DNA from: Methanobacterium bryantii | Lineage (GTDB): Archaea > Methanobacteriota > Methanobacteria > Methanobacteriales > Methanobacteriaceae | NCBI RefSeq assembly: GCF_002287175.1 | Contig: NZ_LMVM01000040.1 | Coordinates: forward strand, 124,001-188,000 | Direction of reading: 5' to 3' | DNA: 64,000 bases | In this document: positions 1-9,689 of the stretch, piece after piece | How positions within the stretch are numbered: the stretch's first letter is position 1 | Layout: every line of letters starts with the position of its first letter | Notes under the pieces: generated by a model | What the model saw: the letters and a program-made list of their open reading frames with translations, nothing else | Told to the model about the DNA's origin: nothing | Database searches by the model: none | Position numbers and translations under genes: made by a program

Positions 1-91
1 GTCCTTAAATCAGGTAGAATTTGATTATATGAGTCTACAGCTGTGCTTCTTTGTCTTGTAGGTTTGGTACTAACTTTCATTAAAAAAATAG

Positions 92-174
<83 letters not shown>

Positions 175-398
175 AGCTTAAAATATAAATTTCATATTTG
201 AATTTATCTAAACTCTCAAAAATAAATATTGTAAATAGTTTGATGTTATCTATCTAATATTTTTTCTATAAAAACGTTTCGTGATTCCTGTACAATCTCA
301 AGTAGTGTTATTTAGTTGAATATAAATGTTAGATTAAAGACTTAAGAATATGCAATTTACAAATAAAATTAAAATTTCCCAATTATTTTTAGATATTG

Positions 399-500
399 CT
401 ACTTTTTGGTCTTTTTACTCATCCGTCTGTAACGAATAGGTTCTTCAGGGATCCTTTTAGGTTTGTGAAGTTTTTTCCTATCTCTTTTTAAAACAGGCAT
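399..500 (-). CDS. 33-residue very basic small protein
   Basis: This 33-codon ORF begins MPVLKRDRKKLHKPKRI and ends in MSKKTKK. Nearly half of its residues are Lys or Arg and there is no hydrophobic segment. It starts 34 bp beyond the stop of the gene at 535-900 on the same strand, and a GGTG sequence sits about 8 bases before its ATG, so the two may be co-transcribed. Composition suggests a nucleic-acid or ribosome-binding peptide, but that is inference. It is short enough to be a chance ORF; the ordered codons and ribosome-binding site favour a real gene. Confidence 0.4.
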   Translation of the reverse strand: MPVLKRDRKKLHKPKRIPEEPIRYRRMSKKTKK

Positions 501-534
501 ATTAACACCATTGAGCAAGTTTAAGGTGAATAAT

Positions 535-900
535 TTATTTACGTGCTAAAGTAACTTGAATTCCAGTTTCAGATCCTACAGATATTCCGCTGGACCCTAA
601 AATGGATACTTTCCCGTCTAAATTAACACCAACTGAAAAAGTTATTTTATCTACTTGAAAATCGTTGGGCACTGGTTTTGATTCTGATAAAAGGCTTAAA
701 ACTTCAACTAAACGGTCATTAAATTCTTTTTGGACTTTATCAAAATCCAGTTTTTGCGGTTGTCCAATGAGATATCTGTTCATATCTTCCATTGCACCTC
801 CATACTCTCCTGATTCGCTACTTAATGGTTCATTAGTTACTCCCACTTCAAAATCAGGTATAATAAATTGAATTGTTAACGGTTTTTCAGGTTCTGCCAT
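535..900 (-). CDS. small acidic protein of unknown function
   Basis: The 121-residue product is acidic and soluble, with no signal peptide or membrane segment. The N-terminal part is a beta-like stretch (LTIQFIIPDFEV); the middle is predicted helical and charged; the C-terminus has GKVSILGSSGISVGSETGIQ followed by VTLARK. That last pattern recalls the small trypco2/Pepco-type domains found beside effector enzymes, but this is a resemblance by eye only. No partner effector enzyme is present; the only neighbour on this strand is the tiny basic ORF downstream. Function unknown. Confidence 0.65.
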   Translation of the reverse strand: MAEPEKPLTIQFIIPDFEVGVTNEPLSSESGEYGGAMEDMNRYLIGQPQKLDFDKVQKEFNDRLVEVLSLLSESKPVPNDFQVDKITFSVGVNLDGKVSILGSSGISVGSETGIQVTLARK

Positions 901-1088
901 ATTATCATCCTTTTAAATTAAGTAAATATTATATCAATTTTAGTATTTTCTTATATATGATAAGCAAAATATTTATTATTTGCCTTATAAATTAAAAGAA
1001 ATATGGCCCTCTCTAAAGTGCTACTCACTTAATTAGCCTTTCAAAATAGCAAGTTTTGAGGTTACAAAAAAAATTATTTTGGGAGAGG

Positions 1089-1099
1089 TTAAATATAAA
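1089..1099 (+). promoter_or_regulatory. TATA box for the Get3/ArsA gene
   Basis: TTAAATATAAA lies about 75 bases before the start codon of the downstream ATPase and matches the archaeal TATA consensus. A transcription start near 1122 would give a leader of about 50 nt containing the GGAGG site just before the ATG. Confidence 0.45.
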
Positions 1100-1170
1100 A
1101 AGAACATAATGTAACTATAATAAAATCTAGTTTTTTTACTGATTTATCAATATAGTTATGGAGGATTAAA

Positions 1171-2157
1171 ATGGCATTTAAAGACCTTTTTAAATTCAAC
1201 AAAGGAAAAACAACATTTGTATTTATAGGTGGAAAAGGAGGAGTCGGTAAAACAACAGTATCTGCTGCAACAGCATTATGGTTTGCAAGACAGGGTAAAA
1301 AAACTCTTGTAATTTCTACAGACCCTGCACACTCCCTTTCTGACTCTTACGAGAAAAATATAGGACACAATCCAACACCAATAGCTGAAAATCTAGAAGC
1401 AGTGGAAATCGATCCTGAAATTGCTATGCAAGAATATCAAGCACAGATGGAGCAACAGAAAGCAATGAATCCAGGTATGGATATGGGAATGCTCCAAGAT
1501 CAAATGGATATGGCTTCAATGGCTCCTGGTATTGATGAAACAGCTGCATTTGATAAATTCATGCAGTACATGACTACTGATGAGTATGATATCGTTGTAT
1601 TTGATACTGCACCAACAGGGCACACTTTAAGATTACTTTCTTTCCCTGAAATGATGGATTCATGGGTTGGAAAGATGATTAAAATCAGGCGTCAGGTTGG
1701 AAGTATGGCCAAAGCATTTAAAAACATCATGCCCTTTATGGGTGATGAAGAAGAAGAAGACCGTGCTTTAGAGGACATGGAAGAAACCAAAAAGAGAATA
1801 CGCGAAGCAAGAGGCGTTATGGCAGATCCTGAAAGGACTTCTTTCAAGACCGTTGTTATACCTGAAGAAATGTCAATTTATGAATCGGAAAGGGCTATGG
1901 AAGCTCTTGCCAAGTACAACATAACTGCTGATGGTGTTATTGTAAACCAGATCCAGCCAGAAGAAGCTGACTGTGAGTTCTGTGCTGCAAGACGTAAAAT
2001 ACAAGAACAGCGCCTTAAAACTATCCAGCAGAAGTTTGGAAATCAGGTTATAGCACAAATACCTCTTCAGACAGAAGAAGTTAAAGGTATGGAAAAGCTT
2101 ACCCATATTGCAGATATTCTCTACGGCGAACCAGAAGCAAACCCTGCTTCTAATTAA
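1171..2157 (+). CDS. Get3/ArsA-type ATPase (TRC40 family)
   Basis: The 328-residue protein is a deviant-Walker ATPase of the ArsA/Get3 group. The P-loop GGKGGVGKTT is at residues 20-29, the switch I region STDPAHSLSDS follows, and the A-loop motif DTAPTGHTLRLL is central. A CxxC pair (C268 and C271, in CEFC) matches the zinc-binding dimer motif of Get3 proteins. A Met-rich segment at about residues 93-125 fits the tail-anchor or client-binding region of archaeal Get3 homologs. It is a single-domain protein and no ArsB or ArsR gene is nearby, so tail-anchored protein targeting is more likely than arsenite efflux. The ATG follows a GGAGG site. It is monocistronic. Confidence 0.9.
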   Translation: MAFKDLFKFNKGKTTFVFIGGKGGVGKTTVSAATALWFARQGKKTLVISTDPAHSLSDSYEKNIGHNPTPIAENLEAVEIDPEIAMQEYQAQMEQQKAMNPGMDMGMLQDQMDMASMAPGIDETAAFDKFMQYMTTDEYDIVVFDTAPTGHTLRLLSFPEMMDSWVGKMIKIRRQVGSMAKAFKNIMPFMGDEEEEDRALEDMEETKKRIREARGVMADPERTSFKTVVIPEEMSIYESERAMEALAKYNITADGVIVNQIQPEEADCEFCAARRKIQEQRLKTIQQKFGNQVIAQIPLQTEEVKGMEKLTHIADILYGEPEANPASN

Positions 2158-2374
2158 TTAATTTTTTAAATTCTATTCTTTTTATTTAATTTTGTAAATT
2201 CTTCTGAGTTTAAAGCTATTTTTTTTAATAATTGCCTGAAAAAATGAACATTTTTCATTTATGATTAATAAAAATTAAGTATAATCTATTATTTTTTTTG
2301 ATATTTCCAAAGATTTCGCGTGCTTTTGGAAAAATCCTCAACTTTTACAAAAATGTTGGTAATTTTCCCAAACC

Positions 2375-2382
2375 TTTATAAG
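2375..2382 (+). promoter_or_regulatory. TATA box for the Lrp-family regulator
   Basis: TTTATAAG lies about 55 bases upstream of the ATG at 2435. It is preceded by A/C-rich sequence usable as a BRE. Confidence 0.45.
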
Positions 2383-2434
2383 TGATCATTGGTATACAGT
2401 AACCTGCAATAACCAAACAGGTGTTGGATAAACA

Positions 2435-2887
2435 ATGGATGATATAGACACGGCTATACTCCGTTCCTTAATTAAGAATTCGAGAATTACAATATCTCAA
2501 ATGTCAAAGGAAATTGATGTTCCTGATGCAACCATCTCCAACCGGCTTAAAAAGCTGGAGGCAGATGTAATAAAGCGTTATACAATGATACCCGACTGGC
2601 AAAAAATTGGCCTTAGCATAACTGCTATAATCATAATTCAAACAGAATCTGAAAAGCATGAATTTGTTAAAGAAGAGCTATCAAAGCTTGAGGAGGTATC
2701 GGAAGTATACAGTGTATCGGGAGAGTACGATATTCTCATTAAAGTTTGGGTTCCAGGTATTGGAGAGCTCAATAAATTAATAAACCGCAAGATCCGTTCA
2801 GTTGATGGTGTTGAAGATTTAACTGAAATGATTGTAATGGAGCGTGTTAAGGAAGATATGGTTCCCATAATCCCCGGGACGGAGTGA
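2435..2887 (+). CDS. Lrp/AsnC-family transcriptional regulator
   Basis: The 150-residue product has the usual two-domain layout: an N-terminal winged helix-turn-helix (about residues 1-60, beginning with a short form of the DxxDxxIL motif and containing MSKEIDVPDATISNRLKKLE) and a C-terminal ligand-sensing RAM domain (about 65-140, with VYSVSGEYDILIKVWV). Length is standard for the family. The next gene starts only 27 bp downstream on the same strand, so the regulator probably heads an operon with the PRC/MgtE_N/CBS protein and the NRAMP transporter, and may control metal or amino-acid related genes. The effector cannot be read from sequence. Confidence 0.9.
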   Translation: MDDIDTAILRSLIKNSRITISQMSKEIDVPDATISNRLKKLEADVIKRYTMIPDWQKIGLSITAIIIIQTESEKHEFVKEELSKLEEVSEVYSVSGEYDILIKVWVPGIGELNKLINRKIRSVDGVEDLTEMIVMERVKEDMVPIIPGTE

Positions 2888-2914
2888 TAGCAGTATTAAT
2901 TGGAGGATGGTACG

Positions 2915-4159
2915 ATGCGTTTTCTAAGTGAAATCATGAAAAAAACAGTAGTTGACCTCGACGGCAACAAAATTGGAAAGTTTAAAGACTTTATAGTATC
3001 AGTAAATATACTTTACCCGCTGGTTGAGGCAGTAAGCATACGTACGTCCGGTAAAAAAGATATACTTGTTTCATGGGAAGATGTGGATCATATAAACAAA
3101 GAAATTAAGCTTAAAGTTAAACTTGAGGATATTAAAGAGTATAATCTTAAAAAAAGGGATATTAAACTTGTAGAGGACGTCCTCGATAAACAGGTTGTTG
3201 ATCTGGAAGGTAAAAAAATAAGAAGGATCAACGATCTCCAATTGTCAACTACCAGAGGATACTACAGACTTATCGGAGTAGATATAAGCTTCAAAGGTAT
3301 ATTAAGGCGCCTTGGTATTGAAAAGATTGCAAGCAGCCTTAAAATAAACCTTCAAGAAGATTATATATCATGGATGGATGTGGATGTACTTGAAAGTGAT
3401 ATCTCTCGTTTAAAATTAAAAGTGCCAGAGTACAGCTTAAAAAAGCTTCATCCTGCAGATATAGCAGAAATTGTAGATCAACTGAGTATTAATGACTCAA
3501 TTACAATTATAAATTCACTTGATGATGAAGTTGCAGCTGATGCCTTGGAAGAAATATCTCCTGAAAGGCAAGTTAGCCTTTTTGAAGAAATGGAAACTAA
3601 GCGGGCTGCAGACATCCTTGAAGAAATGTCACCTGACGATGCAGCTGATTTAATAGGTGAACTTTCAGACGACCGGGCGCAGGAATTACTTAAATTAATG
3701 GATCCTGAAGAAGCAAAGGACGTAGAATCACTTTTAAAGTATCCGGAAGATACTGCCGGTGGAATAATGACCACAGAATTTGCATCGGTTAAAGAGGGCC
3801 TTACAGCACGTGAAACTCTTAACGCGCTTAGGGAAATGGCCAAAGAAGTAGAAAGTATTTATTATATCTATATTTTATCTAATTTTAATTCTTTAGTGGG
3901 TGTTATGTCTTTAAGAGAGCTGCTGCTTGCTGATCCTGAGCAAAAAATTGCAGAAGTCATGCATAGAGACATAATATCAGTCGATGTAATGGAGGAAGAG
4001 CATGATGTGGCGAAAAAAATTGCAAAATATAATTTACTCGCTCTTCCTGTAGTTAAAGATGAAAATAAAATTCAAGGTGTTGTCACTGTAGATGATGCTA
4101 TAGACATTGTACTGCCTACTGCATGGAAAAAACACGTTCCAAGAATGTTTGGAAGATAA
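2915..4159 (+). CDS. PRC-barrel / MgtE N-domain / CBS-domain protein
   Basis: The start chosen is the ATG at 2915, because GGAGG at 2902-2906 sits at the right distance; a TTG at 2900 would precede that site. The product has about 414 residues. Two PRC-barrel-like repeats come first (MKKTVVDLDGNKIGKFKDF and later DKQVVDLEGKKIRRINDLQL), then an MgtE N-terminal superhelix with repeated LEEMSPDDAADLI-type motifs, then a pair of CBS domains (MHRDIISVDVMEEEHDV and LLALPVVKDENKIQGV). There is no membrane channel domain, so this is the cytosolic sensor portion of MgtE without its pore. The NRAMP transporter gene follows 12 bp downstream, and the protein probably gates or senses metal for it (inference). 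Confidence 0.85.
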   Translation: MRFLSEIMKKTVVDLDGNKIGKFKDFIVSVNILYPLVEAVSIRTSGKKDILVSWEDVDHINKEIKLKVKLEDIKEYNLKKRDIKLVEDVLDKQVVDLEGKKIRRINDLQLSTTRGYYRLIGVDISFKGILRRLGIEKIASSLKINLQEDYISWMDVDVLESDISRLKLKVPEYSLKKLHPADIAEIVDQLSINDSITIINSLDDEVAADALEEISPERQVSLFEEMETKRAADILEEMSPDDAADLIGELSDDRAQELLKLMDPEEAKDVESLLKYPEDTAGGIMTTEFASVKEGLTARETLNALREMAKEVESIYYIYILSNFNSLVGVMSLRELLLADPEQKIAEVMHRDIISVDVMEEEHDVAKKIAKYNLLALPVVKDENKIQGVVTVDDAIDIVLPTAWKKHVPRMFGR

Positions 4160-4171
4160 TGGGGGGTTTAA

Positions 4172-5434
4172 ATGGATATTCGAATTTTTACAAGAGTATT
4201 TAAACACCCTATTATTTTGAGTTTAATCGTTTTTCTTTCAGTAATGGGTCCGGGAATAATAACTGCTAACGTTGACAATGATGCTGGAGGTATCACGACA
4301 TATTCGCTGGCAGGTTCCCAATTTGGATATGATCTAGTCTGGCTTTTTATTCCAATGATTATAGCTTTAGCTATTATTCAGGAAATGGGCGTGCGAATGG
4401 GTGTTGTGTCAGGTAAGGGTCTTGCAGACTTGATACGTGAGAAGGTAGGGTTAAAACTTACATTTGTCATGATGATTGCCCTGCTTGCTGCTAATATGGG
4501 TAATATTTTAGCTGAATTTTCAGGAATAGCTGTAAGCAGCGGAATATTTGGAGTTCCTAAATTTGTTGCATTACCTGTAGCGGCATTATTTGTCTGGCTT
4601 TTAGTGGTCAAAGGTACTTACAAAAGTGTTGAAAAGGTTTTTTTGTTAGCATCGCTGGTTTACCTATCTTATATTGTAGCAGGTTATCTTTCACAGCCTG
4701 ATTGGGCTTTAGCTGCGCATAATATAGTATTTCCACAAATAGTCCCTAACACTGCTTATATTACCATGGTCATAGGACTGGTTGGAACAACCATTGCTCC
4801 ATGGATGATGTTTTACATTCAATCTTCTGTTGTAGAAAAGGGAATAACTTTAAAGAATCTAAAATATTCCAAGTTAGATGCAGTATTTGGGGCAATAGTC
4901 GTAAATATCGTGGCATTTTTCATAGTGATAGCATGTGCAGCTACCATAAATGCCAATGGAATTCAGGTTAACGATGTTGTAGATGTTTCAACTGCACTTG
5001 TTCCTCTTGCAGGGCAATATGCAAGTTTACTGTTTGCTTTTGGATTTTTAAACGCATCTCTATTTGCAGCAAGTATCCTGCCGTTATCTACAGCATATTA
5101 CGTATGTGAAAGCTTAGGATTTGAAGCAGGCGTTTCTAAAAGTTTTAGAGAAGCCCCAGTATTCCATGGATTATATCTTGGGCTTATAATACTGGCAGTC
5201 ATAGTTATCATGCTTCCAAATGTGCCGCTGCTCTCTATACTGTACCTTTCACAGGTTGCAAACGGTATTTTATTGCCCTTTTTACTTATATTAATGCTGT
5301 TAATCATTAATGATAAACATATAATGGGAGAACATGTAAATTCAAGGTTATTTAATTATATAGCATGGGCTACAGTTGTAATTGTAATGGGGCTAAGTAT
5401 AAGCCTTGTAGTAACTTCATTTTTCCCTACATAA
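4172..5434 (+). CDS. NRAMP-family divalent metal transporter, atypical
   Basis: The 420-residue protein has about 11 hydrophobic helices in the NRAMP pattern, including the opening GPGIITANVDNDAGGITTYS. The canonical first-helix DPGN motif reads DNDA here, and the canonical MPH of helix 6 reads APW (TTIAPWMMFYIQSS), so the metal-liganding methionine is replaced by alanine. In NRAMP-related transporters loss of this methionine accompanies a change from soft transition metals towards hard ions such as Mg2+ or Mn2+; applying that here is inference. It is the last gene of the likely operon with the Lrp regulator and the MgtE_N/CBS protein. Confidence 0.88.
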   Translation: MDIRIFTRVFKHPIILSLIVFLSVMGPGIITANVDNDAGGITTYSLAGSQFGYDLVWLFIPMIIALAIIQEMGVRMGVVSGKGLADLIREKVGLKLTFVMMIALLAANMGNILAEFSGIAVSSGIFGVPKFVALPVAALFVWLLVVKGTYKSVEKVFLLASLVYLSYIVAGYLSQPDWALAAHNIVFPQIVPNTAYITMVIGLVGTTIAPWMMFYIQSSVVEKGITLKNLKYSKLDAVFGAIVVNIVAFFIVIACAATINANGIQVNDVVDVSTALVPLAGQYASLLFAFGFLNASLFAASILPLSTAYYVCESLGFEAGVSKSFREAPVFHGLYLGLIILAVIVIMLPNVPLLSILYLSQVANGILLPFLLILMLLIINDKHIMGEHVNSRLFNYIAWATVVIVMGLSISLVVTSFFPT

Positions 5435-5647
5435 GTTAATTTTTTTAAAGGGCTCTTAAAATATTTTTTTTTATTAAGTGAGTTTAAACTTATCTAATTT
5501 CGGGATTATAATTTTACTATATCTGCATATCAACTTGTATACTGTAAAAAAGGATACTTTTAAAATTATATCCTATAAAAACAGTCTTATTTAAAGAATT
5601 ATAAACATACTGATAAGTGAATCTTTAAAATATAAACTGTGATTAAG

Positions 5648-6442
5648 ATGGAAGGAGAATTTAAATTTCCCAAATTAGATGTGCAAAATGCTGTAGAAAA
5701 AATATGCTGCTTCATAAAAAGTAGATTAGAAGAATCAAAAGCCAATGGTTTAGTTATAGGGCTTAGTGGGGGAATCGATTCTTCAACAGTAGCTTACCTT
5801 TGTGCGAGGGTAGTAGAAAGTGATAATATACTTGGGCTAATACTTCCGAGTGAAACTACATCTAAAGAAGATATAGAAGACGCAAAGGCAGTTGCAGAAA
5901 ATTTAGGAATAAAATACAAGAATTTACATATAGACCCTTTAATTGAACCTTTCCCCGAATTGTGCCCTGAGTGCAGCGGCAGTGCACTTGCAAATGGAAA
6001 TTTAAAAGCACGAATACGGATGATGCTTCTTTACTACCATTCAAATTCAATGAATAGGTTAGTTATGGGAACTGGAAATAAAACGGAGCTATTAGTGGGT
6101 TATTTTACAAAATATGGGGATGGTGGAGTGGATATTTTACCGATAGGTGATCTTTACAAGACCCACGTAAAAGAAATAGCTGAATATATTGGTGTTCCCA
6201 AAAATATAATTGAAAAAGCACCTACTGCAGGTTTGTGGACAGGGCAGACTGATGAAGATGAGCTTGGAATCACATATGATCTTTTAGATAAAATACTGTA
6301 CCTCATGGTCGATGAAAACTTGAGCATTCCCGATATTGTAGAGCGCCTTAAAATTGAAGAAGATGAAGTCTTAAGGGTTAAAAACATGGTGGAATCATCA
6401 AAACATAAGTTATCCTCACCCTCCCTTATTGAGATTGATTAA
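5648..6442 (+). CDS. nadE: NAD synthetase (ammonia-type)
   Basis: It converts deamido-NAD to NAD with ATP and ammonia. The N-type ATP pyrophosphatase signature is present as GLSGGIDSSTV, followed by LGLILPSE and the conserved GTGNKTELLVGYFTKYGDGG. There is no N-terminal glutaminase domain, so the enzyme uses free ammonia, as usual in methanogens. About 264 residues from the ATG at 5648; a GTG at 5639 is the alternative start, and the GTGAT there may instead act as the ribosome-binding site. CutA and LeuS follow on the same strand with short gaps. Confidence 0.93.
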   Translation: MEGEFKFPKLDVQNAVEKICCFIKSRLEESKANGLVIGLSGGIDSSTVAYLCARVVESDNILGLILPSETTSKEDIEDAKAVAENLGIKYKNLHIDPLIEPFPELCPECSGSALANGNLKARIRMMLLYYHSNSMNRLVMGTGNKTELLVGYFTKYGDGGVDILPIGDLYKTHVKEIAEYIGVPKNIIEKAPTAGLWTGQTDEDELGITYDLLDKILYLMVDENLSIPDIVERLKIEEDEVLRVKNMVESSKHKLSSPSLIEID

Positions 6443-6477
6443 ATTTATTTTAAATTTTTTTTATTTAAAAGAGGTAA

Positions 6478-6792
6478 ATGATGTATGCTTTAGTTTATAT
6501 AACCACATCTGGAGAGAAAGAATCTAAGAAAATAGGAAGAACTATTGTTGAAGAAAGATTAGCAGGTTGTATAAATATAATATCTACAATTGAGTCTTTG
6601 TACTGGTGGAAGGGGGAAATAGAGGAAGATAAGGAGTCTATTCTCCTTGTAAAAACTAAGGTAAGCAACATAGAAAATATTATAAAAAGAGTAAAAGAAA
6701 TTCACAGTTATGAAAATCCTGCTATTTTAGCAATTCCAATAATCGAAGGTTCTAAAGAGTATTTAGATTATTTAGATGGTGAAATTAGATAA
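6478..6792 (+). CDS. cutA: CutA family protein
   Basis: The product of about 104 residues is a CutA1-type trimeric protein: a ferredoxin-like fold with the hallmark motif ERLAGCINIISTIESLYWWK and a conserved C-terminal YLDYLDGEIR. CutA proteins have been linked to divalent-cation tolerance in bacteria, but their molecular role is unsettled. GAGGT lies just before two adjacent ATG codons (6478 and 6481); the second is slightly better spaced. The gene stands 36 bp after nadE and 41 bp before leuS, so the three are probably co-transcribed. Confidence 0.92.
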   Translation: MMYALVYITTSGEKESKKIGRTIVEERLAGCINIISTIESLYWWKGEIEEDKESILLVKTKVSNIENIIKRVKEIHSYENPAILAIPIIEGSKEYLDYLDGEIR

Positions 6793-6833
6793 AATTACAG
6801 AATAATACGAATTAATTACTTTTAGGTGATTAC

Positions 6834-9689
6834 TTGAACGAAATAGAAAAGAAATGGCAGAAAAAATGGGCAGAATCACACTTATTTGAATCTAATCCTG
6901 ATAATAAAGAGAAAATTTTTCTAACAGTAGCATATCCCTATCCAAGCGGAGCAATGCACATAGGACATGGAAGGACTTACACAGTGCCTGATGTATATGC
7001 AAGGTTTAAAAGAATGCAGGGCTATAATGTTCTTTTCCCAATGGCATGGCACGTAACAGGTGCTCCAGTTATAGGTATTGCAAAAAGAATTGAAAGGAGA
7101 GACCCATGGACACTAAATATCTATGAAAATGTCCATAAAGTCTCAAAAGAAGAGCTCAATAAATTTACAGACCCGGAATATATTGTAAAATATTTCAGTA
7201 CTGAATACCACGATGTAATGCAGAGTATGGGTTACTCAATAGACTGGAGAAGGGAATTCAGAACTACAGACCCTCATTACAAAAAATTCGTGGAATGGCA
7301 GTTTAGAAAACTTAAAAGCAAAGGATACATAGGTAAAGGAAAACATCCAGTAAAATACTGTCCAGAAGAAATGAACCCTGTAGGGGACCACGACCTTCTG
7401 GAAGGGGAAGGTGTTGCAATAAACGAGCTCACCCTCGTTAAATTCAAGTTAGGCGACGACTACCTTGTAGCTGCAACATTCCGTCCTGAAACACTTTTTG
7501 GAGCTACTAATTTATGGTTAAATCCAGATGAAGAATACATCCGTGTAAAACTACACGATGAAAGCTGGATAATAACTAAAAAAGCATTTGATAACATCAT
7601 CCATCAAAAAAAGGATGTTGTCATTGACTCGTCTATTGATGCAAATGGGTTAATAGGTCAATATGTAAAAAACCCTCTAACTGATGAAGAACACATTATA
7701 CTCCCTGCTTCATTTGTAGATCCTGGATATGGTTCGGGTGTTGTTTATTCCGTACCAGCACACGCTCCTGCAGACTACATAGCACTTAAAGATCTCAAAG
7801 AGAACGAAGAACTGCTTGAAAAGTATGGTATAAGAGAGAAAGTGGAAAAAATAGAGCCAATCAGCATTGTAAAGCTTGAAGGGTTCCGTGAATTCCCTGC
7901 TCAAGAAATAATTGAAAAGTTCGGTGTTAAAAACCAGAAAGATCCAAGACTTTCTGACGCCACAAATGAACTGTATAAACTGGAACATGCAAAGGGAGTT
8001 ATGGCAAATATTCCTAATTATGACGGCTTAAAAGTACCATCTGCAAGGGATGAGGTTATAAAAAATCTTCTTGAAGCCAAAAAAGGGGATGTAATGTATG
8101 ACTTTGCAGAAAAACCTGTTGTATGCAGGTGCGGTACTGAATGTGTAGTTAAGATACTTGAAGACCAGTGGTTCCTTAAATATTCAGATGAGCAGTGGAA
8201 ACAGAGCACATATAACTGCCTTGCTCAAGAAAACATAGTTCCTGCAGAAATAAGGGCTAATTTTGAATATTATATTGGATGGTTAGAAGATTGGGCCTGC
8301 AGCCGCCGGTTTGGGCTTGGGACAAAAATGCCTTGGGATAATCAATGGTTAATAGAACCTTTAAGTGATTCTACAATTTATATGGCTTATTATACAATTG
8401 CAAAGTACATGAAGGATATTAATCCTGATGATCTTGACGATTCATTCTTCGACGATGTATTTTTAGACCTCGGAAAGTACTCTGGAAACGTAAAGGATCC
8501 GCTTTTTGAAGATATCAAGCATGAATTTAACTACTGGTATCCTCTAGATTGGAGACTTTCAGCTAAGGACCTTGTTGGAAATCACCTTTCATTCCACATG
8601 TTCCACCATTCCGCAATATTCCCTGAATACAAGTGGCCGAATGGTATAGTGGTCTTTGGAATGGGTCTTCTTGAAGGAAACAAGATGTCATCATCAAAAG
8701 GAAATGTAATCCTTTTGAATGATGCTATAGAAACCTACGGGGCAGATGTGGTAAGGCTCTTTTTAATGGCATCTGCAGAACCATGGCAGGACTTTGACTG
8801 GAGAGAAAATGAAGTAAAAGGAACTAAAAGGCGTTTAGAATGGTTCTCAGAATTTGCAGATCGCGTGGCTGAAATTAAAGGGTCTCCTGTATCTTTAAAA
8901 GACTTTGAGTTAGGGGAAGTTAAAAAGCCCATAAATAAATGGATTTTAAGCCAGTTTAACATGAGAATTAAAGATGCAACAGAAGCACTTGAAGGATTCC
9001 AGACAAGAAAAGCGCTGCAGGAATTATTATTCATATTTAAAAAAGATATTGATCACTATTTCCACCGTATAGAACATGAATTAGGGGATAGAGAGGCAAA
9101 AGGAGAAATTTCAAACGTTTTAACATACATATTAAACGGTTGGATACGTTTAATGTCTCCATTTGTACCTCATACATCTGAAGAACTGTGGAGCAAACTT
9201 GAGGGGGAAGGATTTGTATCAAATGCACAGTGGCCTAAATATAATGAGGATTTAATAGATGAAAAAGTTGGGAAGGCCGAGGAAATTGTACAGGGACTTG
9301 CAGGTGATATAAACGAAATAAAGAAAATTACAGGTACAGAACCAAATAAAATCCACATTTATGTAGCTCCTGAGTGGAAATGGAAGGTTTTCGAAATTGC
9401 AAAAGATATTGGAAGGCCAGATATAGGTAGAATAATGGGTGAATCCATAAAACAAAACCTGCATGATAATAAAAAAGAAATTGCAGATTTTGCAAAGAAA
9501 GTGGCAAGGGAAGTAACTAAAATTAAATATGTAGGTCGAATTGATGAGTGTTCCATTATTGATGAATCACAGGACTTCTTATCAAGCGAGGCAGGTGCGG
9601 AAGTGCTTGTATATGAAAAACCTACCTATGATCCAAAGGGTAAATTCAAAAATGCAATGCCTTACAAGCCGGCTATTTATATAGAGTAA
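6834..9689 (+). CDS. leuS: leucyl-tRNA synthetase, archaeal type
   Basis: The 951-residue class I synthetase charges tRNA-Leu. HIGH is present at residues 42-45 (SGAMHIGHGRTY), followed by the connective editing domain and the KMSKS-equivalent NKMSSSKGN near residue 616. The WLEDWACSRRFGLGTKMPW segment and C-terminal extension are typical of the archaeal/eukaryotic form. It begins with TTG, supported by a GGTGAT site a few bases upstream; no ATG fits. A hairpin followed by a T-run lies directly at its 3' end. A tRNA-Leu gene is present elsewhere in the window but is not linked to it. Confidence 0.97.
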   Translation: MNEIEKKWQKKWAESHLFESNPDNKEKIFLTVAYPYPSGAMHIGHGRTYTVPDVYARFKRMQGYNVLFPMAWHVTGAPVIGIAKRIERRDPWTLNIYENVHKVSKEELNKFTDPEYIVKYFSTEYHDVMQSMGYSIDWRREFRTTDPHYKKFVEWQFRKLKSKGYIGKGKHPVKYCPEEMNPVGDHDLLEGEGVAINELTLVKFKLGDDYLVAATFRPETLFGATNLWLNPDEEYIRVKLHDESWIITKKAFDNIIHQKKDVVIDSSIDANGLIGQYVKNPLTDEEHIILPASFVDPGYGSGVVYSVPAHAPADYIALKDLKENEELLEKYGIREKVEKIEPISIVKLEGFREFPAQEIIEKFGVKNQKDPRLSDATNELYKLEHAKGVMANIPNYDGLKVPSARDEVIKNLLEAKKGDVMYDFAEKPVVCRCGTECVVKILEDQWFLKYSDEQWKQSTYNCLAQENIVPAEIRANFEYYIGWLEDWACSRRFGLGTKMPWDNQWLIEPLSDSTIYMAYYTIAKYMKDINPDDLDDSFFDDVFLDLGKYSGNVKDPLFEDIKHEFNYWYPLDWRLSAKDLVGNHLSFHMFHHSAIFPEYKWPNGIVVFGMGLLEGNKMSSSKGNVILLNDAIETYGADVVRLFLMASAEPWQDFDWRENEVKGTKRRLEWFSEFADRVAEIKGSPVSLKDFELGEVKKPINKWILSQFNMRIKDATEALEGFQTRKALQELLFIFKKDIDHYFHRIEHELGDREAKGEISNVLTYILNGWIRLMSPFVPHTSEELWSKLEGEGFVSNAQWPKYNEDLIDEKVGKAEEIVQGLAGDINEIKKITGTEPNKIHIYVAPEWKWKVFEIAKDIGRPDIGRIMGESIKQNLHDNKKEIADFAKKVAREVTKIKYVGRIDECSIIDESQDFLSSEAGAEVLVYEKPTYDPKGKFKNAMPYKPAIYIE

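Noticed and set aside
1171..2157. Arsenic-resistance function for the ArsA-like ATPase
   Set aside because: Single ATPase domain, Get3-type CxxC and Met-rich segment, and no ars neighbours; Get3-type targeting fits better.
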